From positions 310,001 through 374,000 of the forward strand of contig NZ_ATWN01000003.1 in assembly GCF_000421265.1 (NCBI RefSeq): 64,000 nucleotides of DNA, in the 5' to 3' direction. The stretch is from Thalassospira lucentensis MCCC 1A00383 = DSM 14000 (GTDB lineage Bacteria > Pseudomonadota > Alphaproteobacteria > Rhodospirillales > Thalassospiraceae). Both the position numbers and the translations under genes were made by a program. Below, piece after piece: positions 34,881 to 43,311 of this stretch; position 1 is the stretch's first letter, and each line of letters starts with the position of its first letter. A model generated the notes under the pieces. The model searched no databases. It saw nothing but the letters and a program-made list of their open reading frames with translations, and was not told where the DNA came from.

Positions 34881-36794
34881 ATGGAAATCGAACAGATCAT
34901 GATCCTGAGCGTCCTTGTCGGGACAGTTGCGCTGTTTTTATGGGGGCGCTGGCGTCATGACATGGTGGCGATGGCATCGTTATTGGCCTGTGTCGTGCTG
35001 GGGCTGGTGCCGACCGGCGATGCCTTTGTCGGGTTTGGACATCCGGCGGTCATTACCGTGGCCTGTATTCTGATCCTGTCATCGGCCCTGCAAAAATCCG
35101 GGGCGGTCGATACATTGACCCGAACGGTTCTGCCGCAATCGGCCGGTCCCTTTGTCACCATGGCCGCCCTTAGTCTGCTCGCTGCCATCCTGTCGGCCTT
35201 TATGAACAATGTCGGGGCCTTGGCATTGCTGATGCCAGTGGCACTTCAAATTGCCCGAAAGCAGAATTTGCCCCCTGGAAAAATCCTGATGCCACTGGCC
35301 TTTGGCTCAATCTTGGGCGGCATGACCACATTGATCGGGACACCGCCCAACCTGATTGTTTCGGGCTTTCGTGCCAGACTGAACGGCGATGGCTTTTCGA
35401 TGTTTGATTTCACCCCCGTAGGGATTGCGATTGCCGCATCCGGACTGGTGTTTGTCATTCTGCTGGGTCGATTTCTGGTCCCCACCCGCGAACGTGCCGG
35501 GGCCGAGGGATTTGAAACCGGCTCCTACCTGACCGAGGCCCGCATTACCGAGGGCAGCAAGGCCATCGGCATGCTGTTGCGCGACATCAACAATGAACTG
35601 GAAAAAACCGACGCACAGGTCATTGGCTTGATTCGCAATGAACGCCGCATCCCCGCCCCAAACCCCTTTCGCGAATTGCACCAGAACGACGTTCTTCTGA
35701 TCGAAACCGAACCAGAAGGCCTCGCCGCCGCCCTTTCCGCCGTTGAGCTCACCCTTGAGGCCGAATGGAGCGATGCGCAGGCCAAACTCAAGGCACTGGA
35801 CAGCGACGAAGAAACCCTTTCCGACACCGAGACTGACGACAGCACAAAACCCGAAACCACCAACGATACAGAAAACCCCTCCGATGCAGATCAGAGTGAC
35901 GCGCCCAAAGACGCCGATAAAACCGCCCTGCAATCGGATGATATTTCGCTGATTGAACTGGCTGTTCTGCCAAATGCCGCCTTTATTGGCCGGTCTGCGA
36001 CCGACATACGGCTGCGCAACCGCTATGGCATCAACCTGCTGGCCGTTTCACGCCAAGGCCGCCGTTCGATGGCGCGTTTGCGCACCATGACGATGCAGGC
36101 CGGCGACGTTCTTTTGATGCAGGGCCCACCAGAAGCCATCTATGACTTTGGCAACCGGCTTGGCTGTGTACCACTCGCCGAACGGTCCCTCCATCTGGCG
36201 GACAAGGCACAGGCGCTTAAAACCACCGTGATCATGGCCATCGCCATCCTGCTGGCCGCCTTTGGCATTCTACCCGCCGCCATTTCCTTTGCTCTTGGTG
36301 TTCTGGCTGCATTGCTGATACGCGTGGTATCGCCCAGAACCCTTTATGATGCTGTCGACTGGCCGGTTGTCGTCCTGCTTGCGGCCCTGATACCCGTCGC
36401 CAATGCCATGGAAAGTACCGGCAGTGCCGACTTGATCGCCCGCTTCCTGCTGCAATCGGTGGCACAGGGCAACGCGACCATTGCCGTTGGCCTGATCCTT
36501 GTCGTTACCATGACCCTGTCGGATTTCATGAACAACGCCGCCACCGCGGCCGTGATGTGCCCGATTGCGATTGGCAGTGCCGCCCAGCTTGAGGCCAGCT
36601 CCGACCCGTTCCTGATGGCGGTCGCCATCGGCGCATCCTGCGCCTTCCTCACCCCGATCGGCCACCAGAACAACACGCTCATCCTCGGCCCCGGCGGCTT
36701 CCGCTTTGGCGACTACTGGAAACTCGGCCTCCCGATTGAAATCATCGTGGTGGCGGTTGGCGTGCCGATGTTGTTATGGGTGTGGCCGTTATAG
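34881..36794 (+). CDS. SLC13-family permease with two TrkA-C domains
   Basis: A 637-residue inner-membrane carrier. About five membrane helices come first (residues 5-200, including FMNNVGALALLMPVAL and GSILGGMTTLIGTPPNLIV). A cytoplasmic insert with two RCK_C/TrkA-C domains follows (about 215-290 and 350-425). A second set of helices carries LSDFMNNAATAAVMCPIA and FLTPIGHQN. The repeated MNN/TPP motifs are those of SLC13/ArsB-like transporters. Between the TrkA-C domains runs an acidic, Thr/Asp/Glu-rich linker (about 300-350). The substrate is probably a divalent anion such as sulfate or a dicarboxylate, not determinable here. It overlaps the end of the convergent LysR gene by six bases. Confidence 0.88.
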   Translation: MEIEQIMILSVLVGTVALFLWGRWRHDMVAMASLLACVVLGLVPTGDAFVGFGHPAVITVACILILSSALQKSGAVDTLTRTVLPQSAGPFVTMAALSLLAAILSAFMNNVGALALLMPVALQIARKQNLPPGKILMPLAFGSILGGMTTLIGTPPNLIVSGFRARLNGDGFSMFDFTPVGIAIAASGLVFVILLGRFLVPTRERAGAEGFETGSYLTEARITEGSKAIGMLLRDINNELEKTDAQVIGLIRNERRIPAPNPFRELHQNDVLLIETEPEGLAAALSAVELTLEAEWSDAQAKLKALDSDEETLSDTETDDSTKPETTNDTENPSDADQSDAPKDADKTALQSDDISLIELAVLPNAAFIGRSATDIRLRNRYGINLLAVSRQGRRSMARLRTMTMQAGDVLLMQGPPEAIYDFGNRLGCVPLAERSLHLADKAQALKTTVIMAIAILLAAFGILPAAISFALGVLAALLIRVVSPRTLYDAVDWPVVVLLAALIPVANAMESTGSADLIARFLLQSVAQGNATIAVGLILVVTMTLSDFMNNAATAAVMCPIAIGSAAQLEASSDPFLMAVAIGASCAFLTPIGHQNNTLILGPGGFRFGDYWKLGLPIEIIVVAVGVPMLLWVWPL

Positions 36795-37733
36795 GCTGTC
36801 ACGGGCACTTTCATTGGTCAGCCAGGAAACAAACTCTGCGACTTCATCGTCGTTGGCCTCATCCACTGATCGGGCGGTTAAGGCATAGTAGCCATAGCCG
36901 TTCTGATAGCCGCGTCCAAATGGCTCGACGAGTATCCCCATCGCCAGTGCTTCTGTCACCAACGGCCTGCCAACCAATGCCATGCCCTGCCCGGCAATGG
37001 CCGCCTGAACCACTGCGTTATAATCGGTAAACCGCGCCCCGCCTCGTACTTCGATTTCGGGTCCGTCAACTAGGGCGATCCACCTTTGCCAATTAACCTG
37101 AATCTGTGGCGACTGTAACCAGTCGAAATGCAGCAACGGCGTTTCCGCCAAAACATCCAAATCAAGCGGAACGTGTTTTTGCTTGATCAGGGCTGGGCTG
37201 CATACGGCGATTGTCTCATCCTCAAACAGCCTGACCGACTGTACCTCATCACCAATATCTGCGGTATATCGAATGGCAATATCAGCATGTCCCTGCACGA
37301 GATCGGCAAACCGCGTGGTTGAATCGATCAAGACATCGACATTGGGATTTTTATCCTGAAACCTGCTTAACCGGCCAACCAGCCACGCATGCGCAAATGA
37401 CGGATCGACCGAGATTCTCAGCTGACGCCGTCCGTCATATTCACGGATTTTGCGAACCCCCGACGCCAAACTTTTGAAGGCGACATGCAGTTCGGCCAAA
37501 CCCGCCTCTGTCGCATTCGTAATTGCAATGTGGCGACCATTCCGCCTGACCAGATTCTGGCCTAGCACATCTTCAAGACCACGCACCAACTGGTGCACTG
37601 CTGCCGGGCTCACCCCAAGTTCTTCAGCCGCCTGTTGAAAGCTGCCCTGTCGCGCAACCGTCTCCAAAGCGCGAACCGATTTGAGCGACGGCAACCATCC
37701 CGGCGAGACAGACTTAAGTTTTTCTGAATTCAT
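36789..37733 (-). CDS. LysR-family transcriptional regulator (GcvA-like)
   Basis: A 314-residue LysR regulator. The winged helix is at about 15-75 (SVRALETVARQGSFQQAAEELGVSPAAVHQ shortened here to its ends), with an effector domain from about 100. The phrases LPSLKSVRALETVARQGSF and FEPFGRGYQ-like VEPFGRGYQN place it near the GcvA subgroup. It is divergent from an EamA-type exporter with 105 bp between; the dyad there suggests it regulates that gene and itself. Confidence 0.92.
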   Translation of the reverse strand: MNSEKLKSVSPGWLPSLKSVRALETVARQGSFQQAAEELGVSPAAVHQLVRGLEDVLGQNLVRRNGRHIAITNATEAGLAELHVAFKSLASGVRKIREYDGRRQLRISVDPSFAHAWLVGRLSRFQDKNPNVDVLIDSTTRFADLVQGHADIAIRYTADIGDEVQSVRLFEDETIAVCSPALIKQKHVPLDLDVLAETPLLHFDWLQSPQIQVNWQRWIALVDGPEIEVRGGARFTDYNAVVQAAIAGQGMALVGRPLVTEALAMGILVEPFGRGYQNGYGYYALTARSVDEANDDEVAEFVSWLTNESARDSL

Positions 37734-37782
37734 GCTTCATTTCAAATGATTGGGTGTATCGCAGTTTTTTATTCAAATATAG

Positions 37783-37804
37783 CCAATTAGCATACCAAAA
37801 TTGG
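37783..37804. promoter_or_regulatory. Dyad CCAATT-N10-AATTGG in the LysR/EamA gap
   Basis: CCAATT and AATTGG form an interrupted palindrome in the 105-bp divergent region, 35 bp before the exporter start and 50 bp before the LysR start. It fits a LysR-type operator in size and place. Confidence 0.45.
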
Positions 37805-37838
37805 TAATCACATCCTCGAAAAGACTATAGAAATCATA

Positions 37839-38708
37839 ATGAAAAACAAACATCTCATTCTAGCGCTCCTAATGTCGGTTATTTTCGGTGCGGGTTGGGT
37901 TTTCGCCAAGGCCGCGCTTGACTACTTTCCGCCGATCCTGCTGGCCGCATTTCGCTTTGGCGTCGCGGCCTTGATTCTGATCTGGTTCGTCAAGCCACCA
38001 CGCGGGCAAATGCGCGATATCATGATGATCTCGGTTCTTGCCATCACGGTGCCCTATGCAATGATCTATACCGGCATGAAGGAACTGGATGTTTCGACCA
38101 CCATTCTCTTGGTGCAGCTTGAAGCCCCTCTTTTGATCTTATTAGGCGCCATGCTTCTTAGGGAAAAGCCGGGGCTGCGCAAATCAATCGCGACACTAAT
38201 TTCTTTCTTGGGAATTGTGCTGATTGCAGGCGACCCTGACCTTCACGGCAGCACCACAGGAATTCTCTGGGTGCTGGGCAGCATTCTGACGTGGGCCGTT
38301 GGTCAGATTAAAATTCGAAAACTGGGTGATTTTGGCGGCTTACGCAGCCTCGCTTGGATTTCAGCCTTTGCGACACCGCAGCTTTTTCTTGTATCGGCCA
38401 TATTTGAAACCAACCAGATCGCACTTGTCGTCCATGCAGACTGGTCGATTTGGGCAACTGTTATTTATCTTGGAATAGCAATGACAGCAGGCGGAGTAGG
38501 CATCTGGTATCACTTGATCGGTAAATACCCGATGGCTTTCGTCAGCCCGTTCCTCTTGCTGGTTCCGGTGACGACAATTCTTGGCGGCGTTTTATGGCTC
38601 GGAGAAGAGCTAACCATAATGACAAGCCTCGGCGGTGCCATCGTCATTGCGGGTGTGGGGATGGTCATCATTGACCGCCCTTCACAAAAAAACAACGGCG
38701 GTGCTTGA
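37839..38708 (+). CDS. EamA/DMT-family transporter
   Basis: A 289-residue protein with ten predicted membrane helices in two EamA repeats (about 5-140 and 150-285). Typical phrases are FGAGWVFAKAALDYFPPILLAAFRF, near the start, and LGEELTIMTSLGGAIVIAGV near the end (quoted in part). Members export amino acids or other metabolites. The A/T-rich start region is slightly unlike its neighbours and the ribosome site is weak. Divergent LysR is the likely regulator. Confidence 0.9.
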   Translation: MKNKHLILALLMSVIFGAGWVFAKAALDYFPPILLAAFRFGVAALILIWFVKPPRGQMRDIMMISVLAITVPYAMIYTGMKELDVSTTILLVQLEAPLLILLGAMLLREKPGLRKSIATLISFLGIVLIAGDPDLHGSTTGILWVLGSILTWAVGQIKIRKLGDFGGLRSLAWISAFATPQLFLVSAIFETNQIALVVHADWSIWATVIYLGIAMTAGGVGIWYHLIGKYPMAFVSPFLLLVPVTTILGGVLWLGEELTIMTSLGGAIVIAGVGMVIIDRPSQKNNGGA

Positions 38709-38804
38709 TGACAATAAGGGGTAAATCGCTCAGCGTAATAGAAGCACCCCTTACACCTGCTGTTACGCGAACTTACGCGCGCAAGATGTTCACTTAGCCC
38801 GAAC

Positions 38805-38834
38805 AAAAAAGGCGCCCCCGAAAGGCCGCCTTTG
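38805..38834 (-). terminator. Rho-independent terminator after folD
   Basis: In the minus direction AAAGGCG pairs with CGCCTTT around GCCTTTCGGGGG, running into TTTTTTG. It ends the folD-yggU-yggT transcript, and lies about 100 bp past the end of the convergent EamA gene. Confidence 0.75.
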
Positions 38835-38861
38835 ATTTGAATTTCGTCGTCTTTGACAGCG

Positions 38862-39761
38862 TTAGCTGCCAAAACCAAGCTTCGGCACCGCAACGCCATT
38901 CGCACGGCAGGCCGAAATCAGGGTGTTATTGAGCAAGCACGCGATGGTCATCGGGCCGACACCGCCCGGCACCGGGGTAATCGCCCCGGCCACCTTGGAC
39001 GCGGTTGCAAACTCGACATCGCCGACCAGTTTCATTTTGCCCGCATCGCCTTCAACACGGTTGATGCCAACATCAATCACCGTGGCCCCCGGTGCGATCC
39101 AGTCGCCCTTGATCATGTTCGGGCGGCCAACAGCTGCAATCACGATATCGGCTCGGCGGACTTCATCGGGCAGATCGCGGGTGCGCGAATGGGCAATGGT
39201 GACGGTGCAACTTTCTTTGAGCAGAAGCTGCGCCATTGGTTTGCCAACAATGTTGGACCGTCCAACAACCACGGCGCGTTTGCCTGACAAATCGCCCAGC
39301 GTGTCTTTGAGCAACATCAGGCAGCCATACGGCGTGCAGGGTGCGAAACCTTCGCCGCCCGTTGCCAGCGCCCCGGCATTGACCACATGAAACCCGTCAA
39401 CATCCTTGGCCGGATCAATCGCGGCCAGAATGGCCTGCTCGTCAATATGGTCGGGGACGGGGAGTTGGCACAAAATACCATGCACATTCGGATCGGCATT
39501 CAGTTTGGCAATCAGTGCCAGCAAGTCTGCCTGCGGGGTATCGGGGGACAGTTTGTGTTCATAGGAATTCATGCCGCATTCAAGGGTCTGTTTGCCCTTG
39601 TTGCGCACATAGACCTGACTGGCCGGGTCTTCGCCGACCAGGATCACGGCCAGACCGGGGGTAACGCCGTGATCGGCTTTCAGCTTGGTTACTTCGGAAG
39701 TGATGTCTTCGCGCAGTTTGGCTGCGAAGGCTTTGCCGTCGATGATTTTTGCGTCACTCAT
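38862..39761 (-). CDS. folD: Methylenetetrahydrofolate dehydrogenase/cyclohydrolase
   Basis: FolD interconverts 5,10-methylene-, methenyl- and 10-formyl-tetrahydrofolate with NADP+. The 299 residues show VYVRNKGKQ with the catalytic Lys, [20 protein letters not shown], the Rossmann [14 protein letters not shown], and the closing [15 protein letters not shown]. Length is normal. It overlaps the DUF167 gene by four bases and ends at a terminator. Confidence 0.97.
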   Translation of the reverse strand: MSDAKIIDGKAFAAKLREDITSEVTKLKADHGVTPGLAVILVGEDPASQVYVRNKGKQTLECGMNSYEHKLSPDTPQADLLALIAKLNADPNVHGILCQLPVPDHIDEQAILAAIDPAKDVDGFHVVNAGALATGGEGFAPCTPYGCLMLLKDTLGDLSGKRAVVVGRSNIVGKPMAQLLLKESCTVTIAHSRTRDLPDEVRRADIVIAAVGRPNMIKGDWIAPGATVIDVGINRVEGDAGKMKLVGDVEFATASKVAGAITPVPGGVGPMTIACLLNNTLISACRANGVAVPKLGFGS

Positions 39762-40090
39762 CTGTCTGTCCGCCCCGTAAGTTGGGATATTTGCACCATC
39801 AGCTCGTCGGGATCGCCGTCTATCAGCAGCTTTTTGTTACGATCAGTCAGCCCGGAGACGATCCTGATCGAGGACTTAGGACATTTGGCCGCTTTTGCCA
39901 AAAGTTTTATCAGCGCCTGATTGGCTTTGCCGTTTTCCGGCACGGCGGTCACAGACACCCTAAGCTGCATTTGTCCGCTAGCGTCGGCCACCACATCACC
40001 AATCGCGTTGCGCGATGCCTTGGGTGTCAACCTGACGAACAGACTTATCCCTGTTTGATCAGAACCTATCACGCAGACAGCATCAGACAT
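39758..40090 (-). CDS. DUF167 (YggU) family protein
   Basis: A 110-residue small protein of the DUF167/UPF0235 family. Signature phrases are [12 protein letters not shown] and [24 protein letters not shown]. Function in bacteria is not established. It is translationally coupled to folD by an ATGA overlap and follows yggT by 37 bp; yggT-yggU neighbours are common. Confidence 0.92.
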   Translation of the reverse strand: MSDAVCVIGSDQTGISLFVRLTPKASRNAIGDVVADASGQMQLRVSVTAVPENGKANQALIKLLAKAAKCPKSSIRIVSGLTDRNKKLLIDGDPDELMVQISQLTGRTDR

Positions 40091-40127
40091 TGTCTAAATG
40101 AGACGAACGAATAGGCGAAATGAGACA

Positions 40128-40424
40128 TCAATAGCCGACAAGCGCCATCCGGACATCGGTCTGGATCAGCATATTGGCAAATTGCAGCACCAAAATCAGG
40201 ATGATCGGCGAAATATCGATGCCGCCAAGATCGGGAATGATGCGCCGGATTGGCCGCAATGCGGGCTCGGTCACCCGGTACAGGAAATCACCGACCATAT
40301 AGACAAACTTGTTGCTGGTATTGATCACATTAAACGCGACAAGCCACGACAGAATTGCCGACCCGATCAGCATGAAAATGTAGATACCCACAACCGTATC
40401 AATAAGCCAAAAAATCGCCAGCAT
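40128..40424 (-). CDS. YggT-family integral membrane protein
   Basis: A 98-residue protein with two hydrophobic segments (about 5-30, [20 protein letters not shown], and 65-88, [16 protein letters not shown]). The conserved [20 protein letters not shown] lies between them. Members are linked to osmotic tolerance and envelope or cell-division functions. The start follows AAGGAG. It heads the yggT-yggU-folD set. Confidence 0.94.
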   Translation of the reverse strand: MLAIFWLIDTVVGIYIFMLIGSAILSWLVAFNVINTSNKFVYMVGDFLYRVTEPALRPIRRIIPDLGGIDISPIILILVLQFANMLIQTDVRMALVGY

Positions 40425-40762
40425 TGCTGCTCCTTACCTGCCGCCGGGGTGGATGTGCAAAATCTGCCCCGAAATTATGTTTTTACGCAGCAAAACCTAG
40501 TCGGCAATGCCCCACAACGCAAGCGCAGAGCATTGATTTAACCACCTATTGGGCCGATTTTGCCCGGTTTGTGATCCCAATCACGACGCGACACACCCCA
40601 AATTTACGCCCTACCCTATTCCTCATACTATTTAAAACACCCAAAACGATACCTGTGCATACAAAAAACTGTCAGGAGATGTCAGTCTGCCCGTGATCAT
40701 CCCTTGCCCATGCCGTCACTTCGCGCCACAACAGATAACTGGATCATCGGGAAAGGCAAAAC
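40425..40762. other. Divergent region between yggT and tag
   Basis: About 340 bp with no gene that I can support. A CRP-like palindrome lies in its middle (listed separately), and an AT-richer stretch around 40600-40665 may contain promoters. Confidence 0.6.
40570..40585. promoter_or_regulatory. CRP-like site TGTGA-N6-TCACG
   Basis: TGTGATCCCAATCACG matches the CRP palindrome TGTGA-N6-TCACA at nine of ten fixed bases. It lies 146 bp upstream of yggT and 178 bp upstream of tag. The only Crp/Fnr protein in the window is of the FNR type, so the binding protein would be encoded elsewhere. Confidence 0.4.
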
Positions 40763-41362
40763 ATGACCAACAGCGTGCAAAACAGCGGAAAAAAACGATG
40801 CGGCTGGGCGTTAAGCCATGTCGACAAACCGTTTTACGTCGAGTATCACGACGCCGAATGGGGTGTGCCCGTGCATGACGACCGGCAGTTTTTTGAAATG
40901 CTGATCCTTGAAGGGGCGCAGGCCGGGTTAAGCTGGCTGACCATTTTGGCCCGGCGTGAAACATATCGGGCCGCATTCGATGATTTCGATGTCCATAAGA
41001 TCGCGGCTTATGACGAAGCAAAGCAACAAACGCTTCTGGCCGATCCGGGGATTATTCGAAATAAATTAAAAATAGCCGCAACTATTCAAAATGCGCGAAT
41101 ATTCATCGCCATCCAGAAAGAGTTCGGCAGCTTCGATTCCTACGTCTGGAATTTCGTCGGCGGCACCCCGATCATCAACCATTGGCCGACCATGGGCGAC
41201 GTTCCTGTATCCACCGATCTCAGCGACGCGCTGTCCAAAGACCTTAAAAAACGCGGCATGAAATTCGTCGGCACCACCATCATCTATGCATTCCTGCAAG
41301 CCACCGGCCTTGTCATGGACCATACGGTTGACTGCTACCGTTACAAAGAACTGGTAAAATAG
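40763..41362 (+). CDS. tag: DNA-3-methyladenine glycosylase I
   Basis: Tag removes 3-methyladenine from DNA in base-excision repair of alkylation damage. The 199 residues have CGWALSHVDKPFYVEYHDAE at the start with Cys13 and His29 as zinc ligands. The helix-hairpin-helix region is SWLTILARRETYRAAFDDFD, and a C-terminal MDHTVDCYRY supplies the other zinc His and Cys. The start follows GGGAAAGG. It is convergent with a LacI-type gene 26 bp on. Confidence 0.96.
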   Translation: MTNSVQNSGKKRCGWALSHVDKPFYVEYHDAEWGVPVHDDRQFFEMLILEGAQAGLSWLTILARRETYRAAFDDFDVHKIAAYDEAKQQTLLADPGIIRNKLKIAATIQNARIFIAIQKEFGSFDSYVWNFVGGTPIINHWPTMGDVPVSTDLSDALSKDLKKRGMKFVGTTIIYAFLQATGLVMDHTVDCYRYKELVK

Positions 41363-41388
41363 TCCTCTGTTCGGATGTCCCACGGCGG

Positions 41389-42438
41389 TTAGGCCGTCTT
41401 GGTTGAGCCGCGCACCAAAAGGCCGGTTTCGAGGATGATGGTGCGACCAGTGTCTTCGCCAAGGGCCATTTCGGCGGCCAGGCGGCCCTTTTCGACCGAA
41501 TCCTGACGTACTGATGACAATGGCGGGTCGGTGCGTTCGCCGGCCACAATGCCGTCAATTCCAATGACCTTAAGGTCATCAGGCACCTTGCGGCCCAACT
41601 CGCGCGCAGCATCCAGCGCACCAATCGCAATCACATCGGACATGGCGAGGATGCCGTCGATCTCGGGGTGCTGTGCCAGCATCTCAACCGTCATTTTAGC
41701 ACTGTGTTCGGAATGGTTGTCGCATTCGACATGGATGATGTCGGTCGGGGCAATGCCCGCCGATTGCAGGGCATCGTGATAGCCCGCCATGCGTTCACGC
41801 ACGACCCGGTGGCTTGCCGCACCAACACGGTTGGCATTCATCGGGCCGAAATGATCATGTTCTGTTGCCTGTAACGACAGAATGGCAAATTTGCGCGCCC
41901 CGCACTCGAGCAAATGCGCAGCAGCCGTTTTCGCCGCCGCATGATCGTCGAGCAATACCGTTCCCGCCGCACCGGCGATGTCGGTATCAATGCTAATCAG
42001 CGGCTGGTTGCGGCGCTGGATGGCGGAAATAATGTCATTATTGTCCGAATAGCAATGCACCAAAAAGGCATCGACCGCGGCATTATTGACCGCGGCAATC
42101 GCCTGCTGCGGGTTTTCGGCCGAAATGATCATGACATTGACGCCATGGCGCGCGCATTCGCGCCCGATCCCACGCAGCAATTCAATCGCCACCGGATCGG
42201 AAAAGGCATATTCAAGATTATCGGGAAACACAACGCCAAGCGCCCCGGCCTTACCCGTGCGCAACATCCGCGCCATAACATGCGGCCCGCGATAGCCAAG
42301 ATCCTTGGCCGCAGCAAAAATGCGGTCGCGGACTTCGCGACGGACAAGATCAGGTTTGCCAAACGCATTGGACGCCGTTCCTTGCGAAACCCCGGCCGCC
42401 TTGGCGACATCCAGAAGTTTTACGCGTTTTGCAGCCAT
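41389..42438 (-). CDS. LacI-family transcriptional regulator
   Basis: A 349-residue LacI/GalR repressor. The helix-turn-helix is at about 5-30 (KLLDVAKAAGVSQGTASNAF), the hinge helix near 50-60, then the periplasmic-binding-like effector domain (GALGVVFPDNLEYAF, LLECGARKFAILSL, DGILAMSDVIAIGALDAARE). The ATG follows GGGAGAG; a longer upstream reading lacks family similarity. No sugar genes are adjacent: neighbours are tag and alkB. Its target is therefore unclear, and it may act on distant genes. Confidence 0.93.
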   Translation of the reverse strand: MAAKRVKLLDVAKAAGVSQGTASNAFGKPDLVRREVRDRIFAAAKDLGYRGPHVMARMLRTGKAGALGVVFPDNLEYAFSDPVAIELLRGIGRECARHGVNVMIISAENPQQAIAAVNNAAVDAFLVHCYSDNNDIISAIQRRNQPLISIDTDIAGAAGTVLLDDHAAAKTAAAHLLECGARKFAILSLQATEHDHFGPMNANRVGAASHRVVRERMAGYHDALQSAGIAPTDIIHVECDNHSEHSAKMTVEMLAQHPEIDGILAMSDVIAIGALDAARELGRKVPDDLKVIGIDGIVAGERTDPPLSSVRQDSVEKGRLAAEMALGEDTGRTIILETGLLVRGSTKTA

Positions 42439-42584
42439 TGCGATTTGCTCTCCCAGTCCGTGCGTTTTTAAACTGCCCCGCCCAACGACAACGACGGCAG
42501 ATGTTTTTTCCTTAAAACCACTATAGCCAGAACCAACACTGTCTTGCCACAAGACATTGACGTTACAGAAAACCGCCCTTGGTT

Positions 42585-43202
42585 TTAACGGATTTCGGGA
42601 CTGGTATTGCGGAAAGTCAGATTAATTCGTGGCCCAACTTGTTTGGCGGTTTTGGGCAGTTGATGCAGCCAGCAATGTTGGGTTTCACCGCCCATGATCA
42701 GGGCTGAATTATGGGGGAGATCAATGCTGATGCGATCCCCGGTTGTCTTGTGACGCAGATGAAAACGGCGTTCTTCGCCAAAGGACAGGCTGGCGATGAC
42801 CGGGTTCTGGCCAAGAACATCTTCGTCATCAGCATGCCAGGATACACTGTCGCGGCCATCGCGATACTGGTTGAGCAGCACCGTGTTAAAGGCCACACCA
42901 GCAAGGTTTTCGGCCAGATCGCGCAACGGGGCAACCTTTGCCGGAAAAGGGGATGCAGGGTGATACACACCGCTATAGCGATAGGCGACCTCACCAAACC
43001 ATGCGGTCAGGCGCGGAACGGGGATTTCCTTACCGGCCATCCGGGCGGTTTCCTGTTGCCAGACAATGCCACTGAGCAGCCGGTCAAAGGTCCGGTCGGC
43101 ATCGTCATCAGGCATAATGCCACGCAACAGCAAAACCTGCCCGTCAAAGGGCAACAAATTGCGCGGTGGCTCGTTGGCAAACAGATCGCCGGTCATGATC
43201 AT
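42585..43202 (-). CDS. alkB: AlkB-type alpha-ketoglutarate-dependent dealkylase
   Basis: A 205-residue Fe(II)/2-oxoglutarate dioxygenase that oxidatively removes methyl groups such as 1-methyladenine and 3-methylcytosine from DNA or RNA. Metal ligands are His123 and Asp125 in SWHADDE and His180 in HCWLHQLPK. Arg192 and Arg198 in RINLTFR bind 2-oxoglutarate. NQYRDGRDSVSWHADDE makes it closer to the ALKBH2/3-like group than to E. coli AlkB. Met3 is an alternative start. It follows the efflux operon by 109 bp on the same strand. Confidence 0.94.
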   Translation of the reverse strand: MIMTGDLFANEPPRNLLPFDGQVLLLRGIMPDDDADRTFDRLLSGIVWQQETARMAGKEIPVPRLTAWFGEVAYRYSGVYHPASPFPAKVAPLRDLAENLAGVAFNTVLLNQYRDGRDSVSWHADDEDVLGQNPVIASLSFGEERRFHLRHKTTGDRISIDLPHNSALIMGGETQHCWLHQLPKTAKQVGPRINLTFRNTSPEIR

Positions 43203-43311
43203 CCCCGGAAGTCATTCTGACAAACACCTAGGACGAACGTGGGCGAAACTCAAGACACAGTTCACTGATATAGTCGTTTTCACAGTGACTTGGCACACAT
43301 CAATTCTGACC

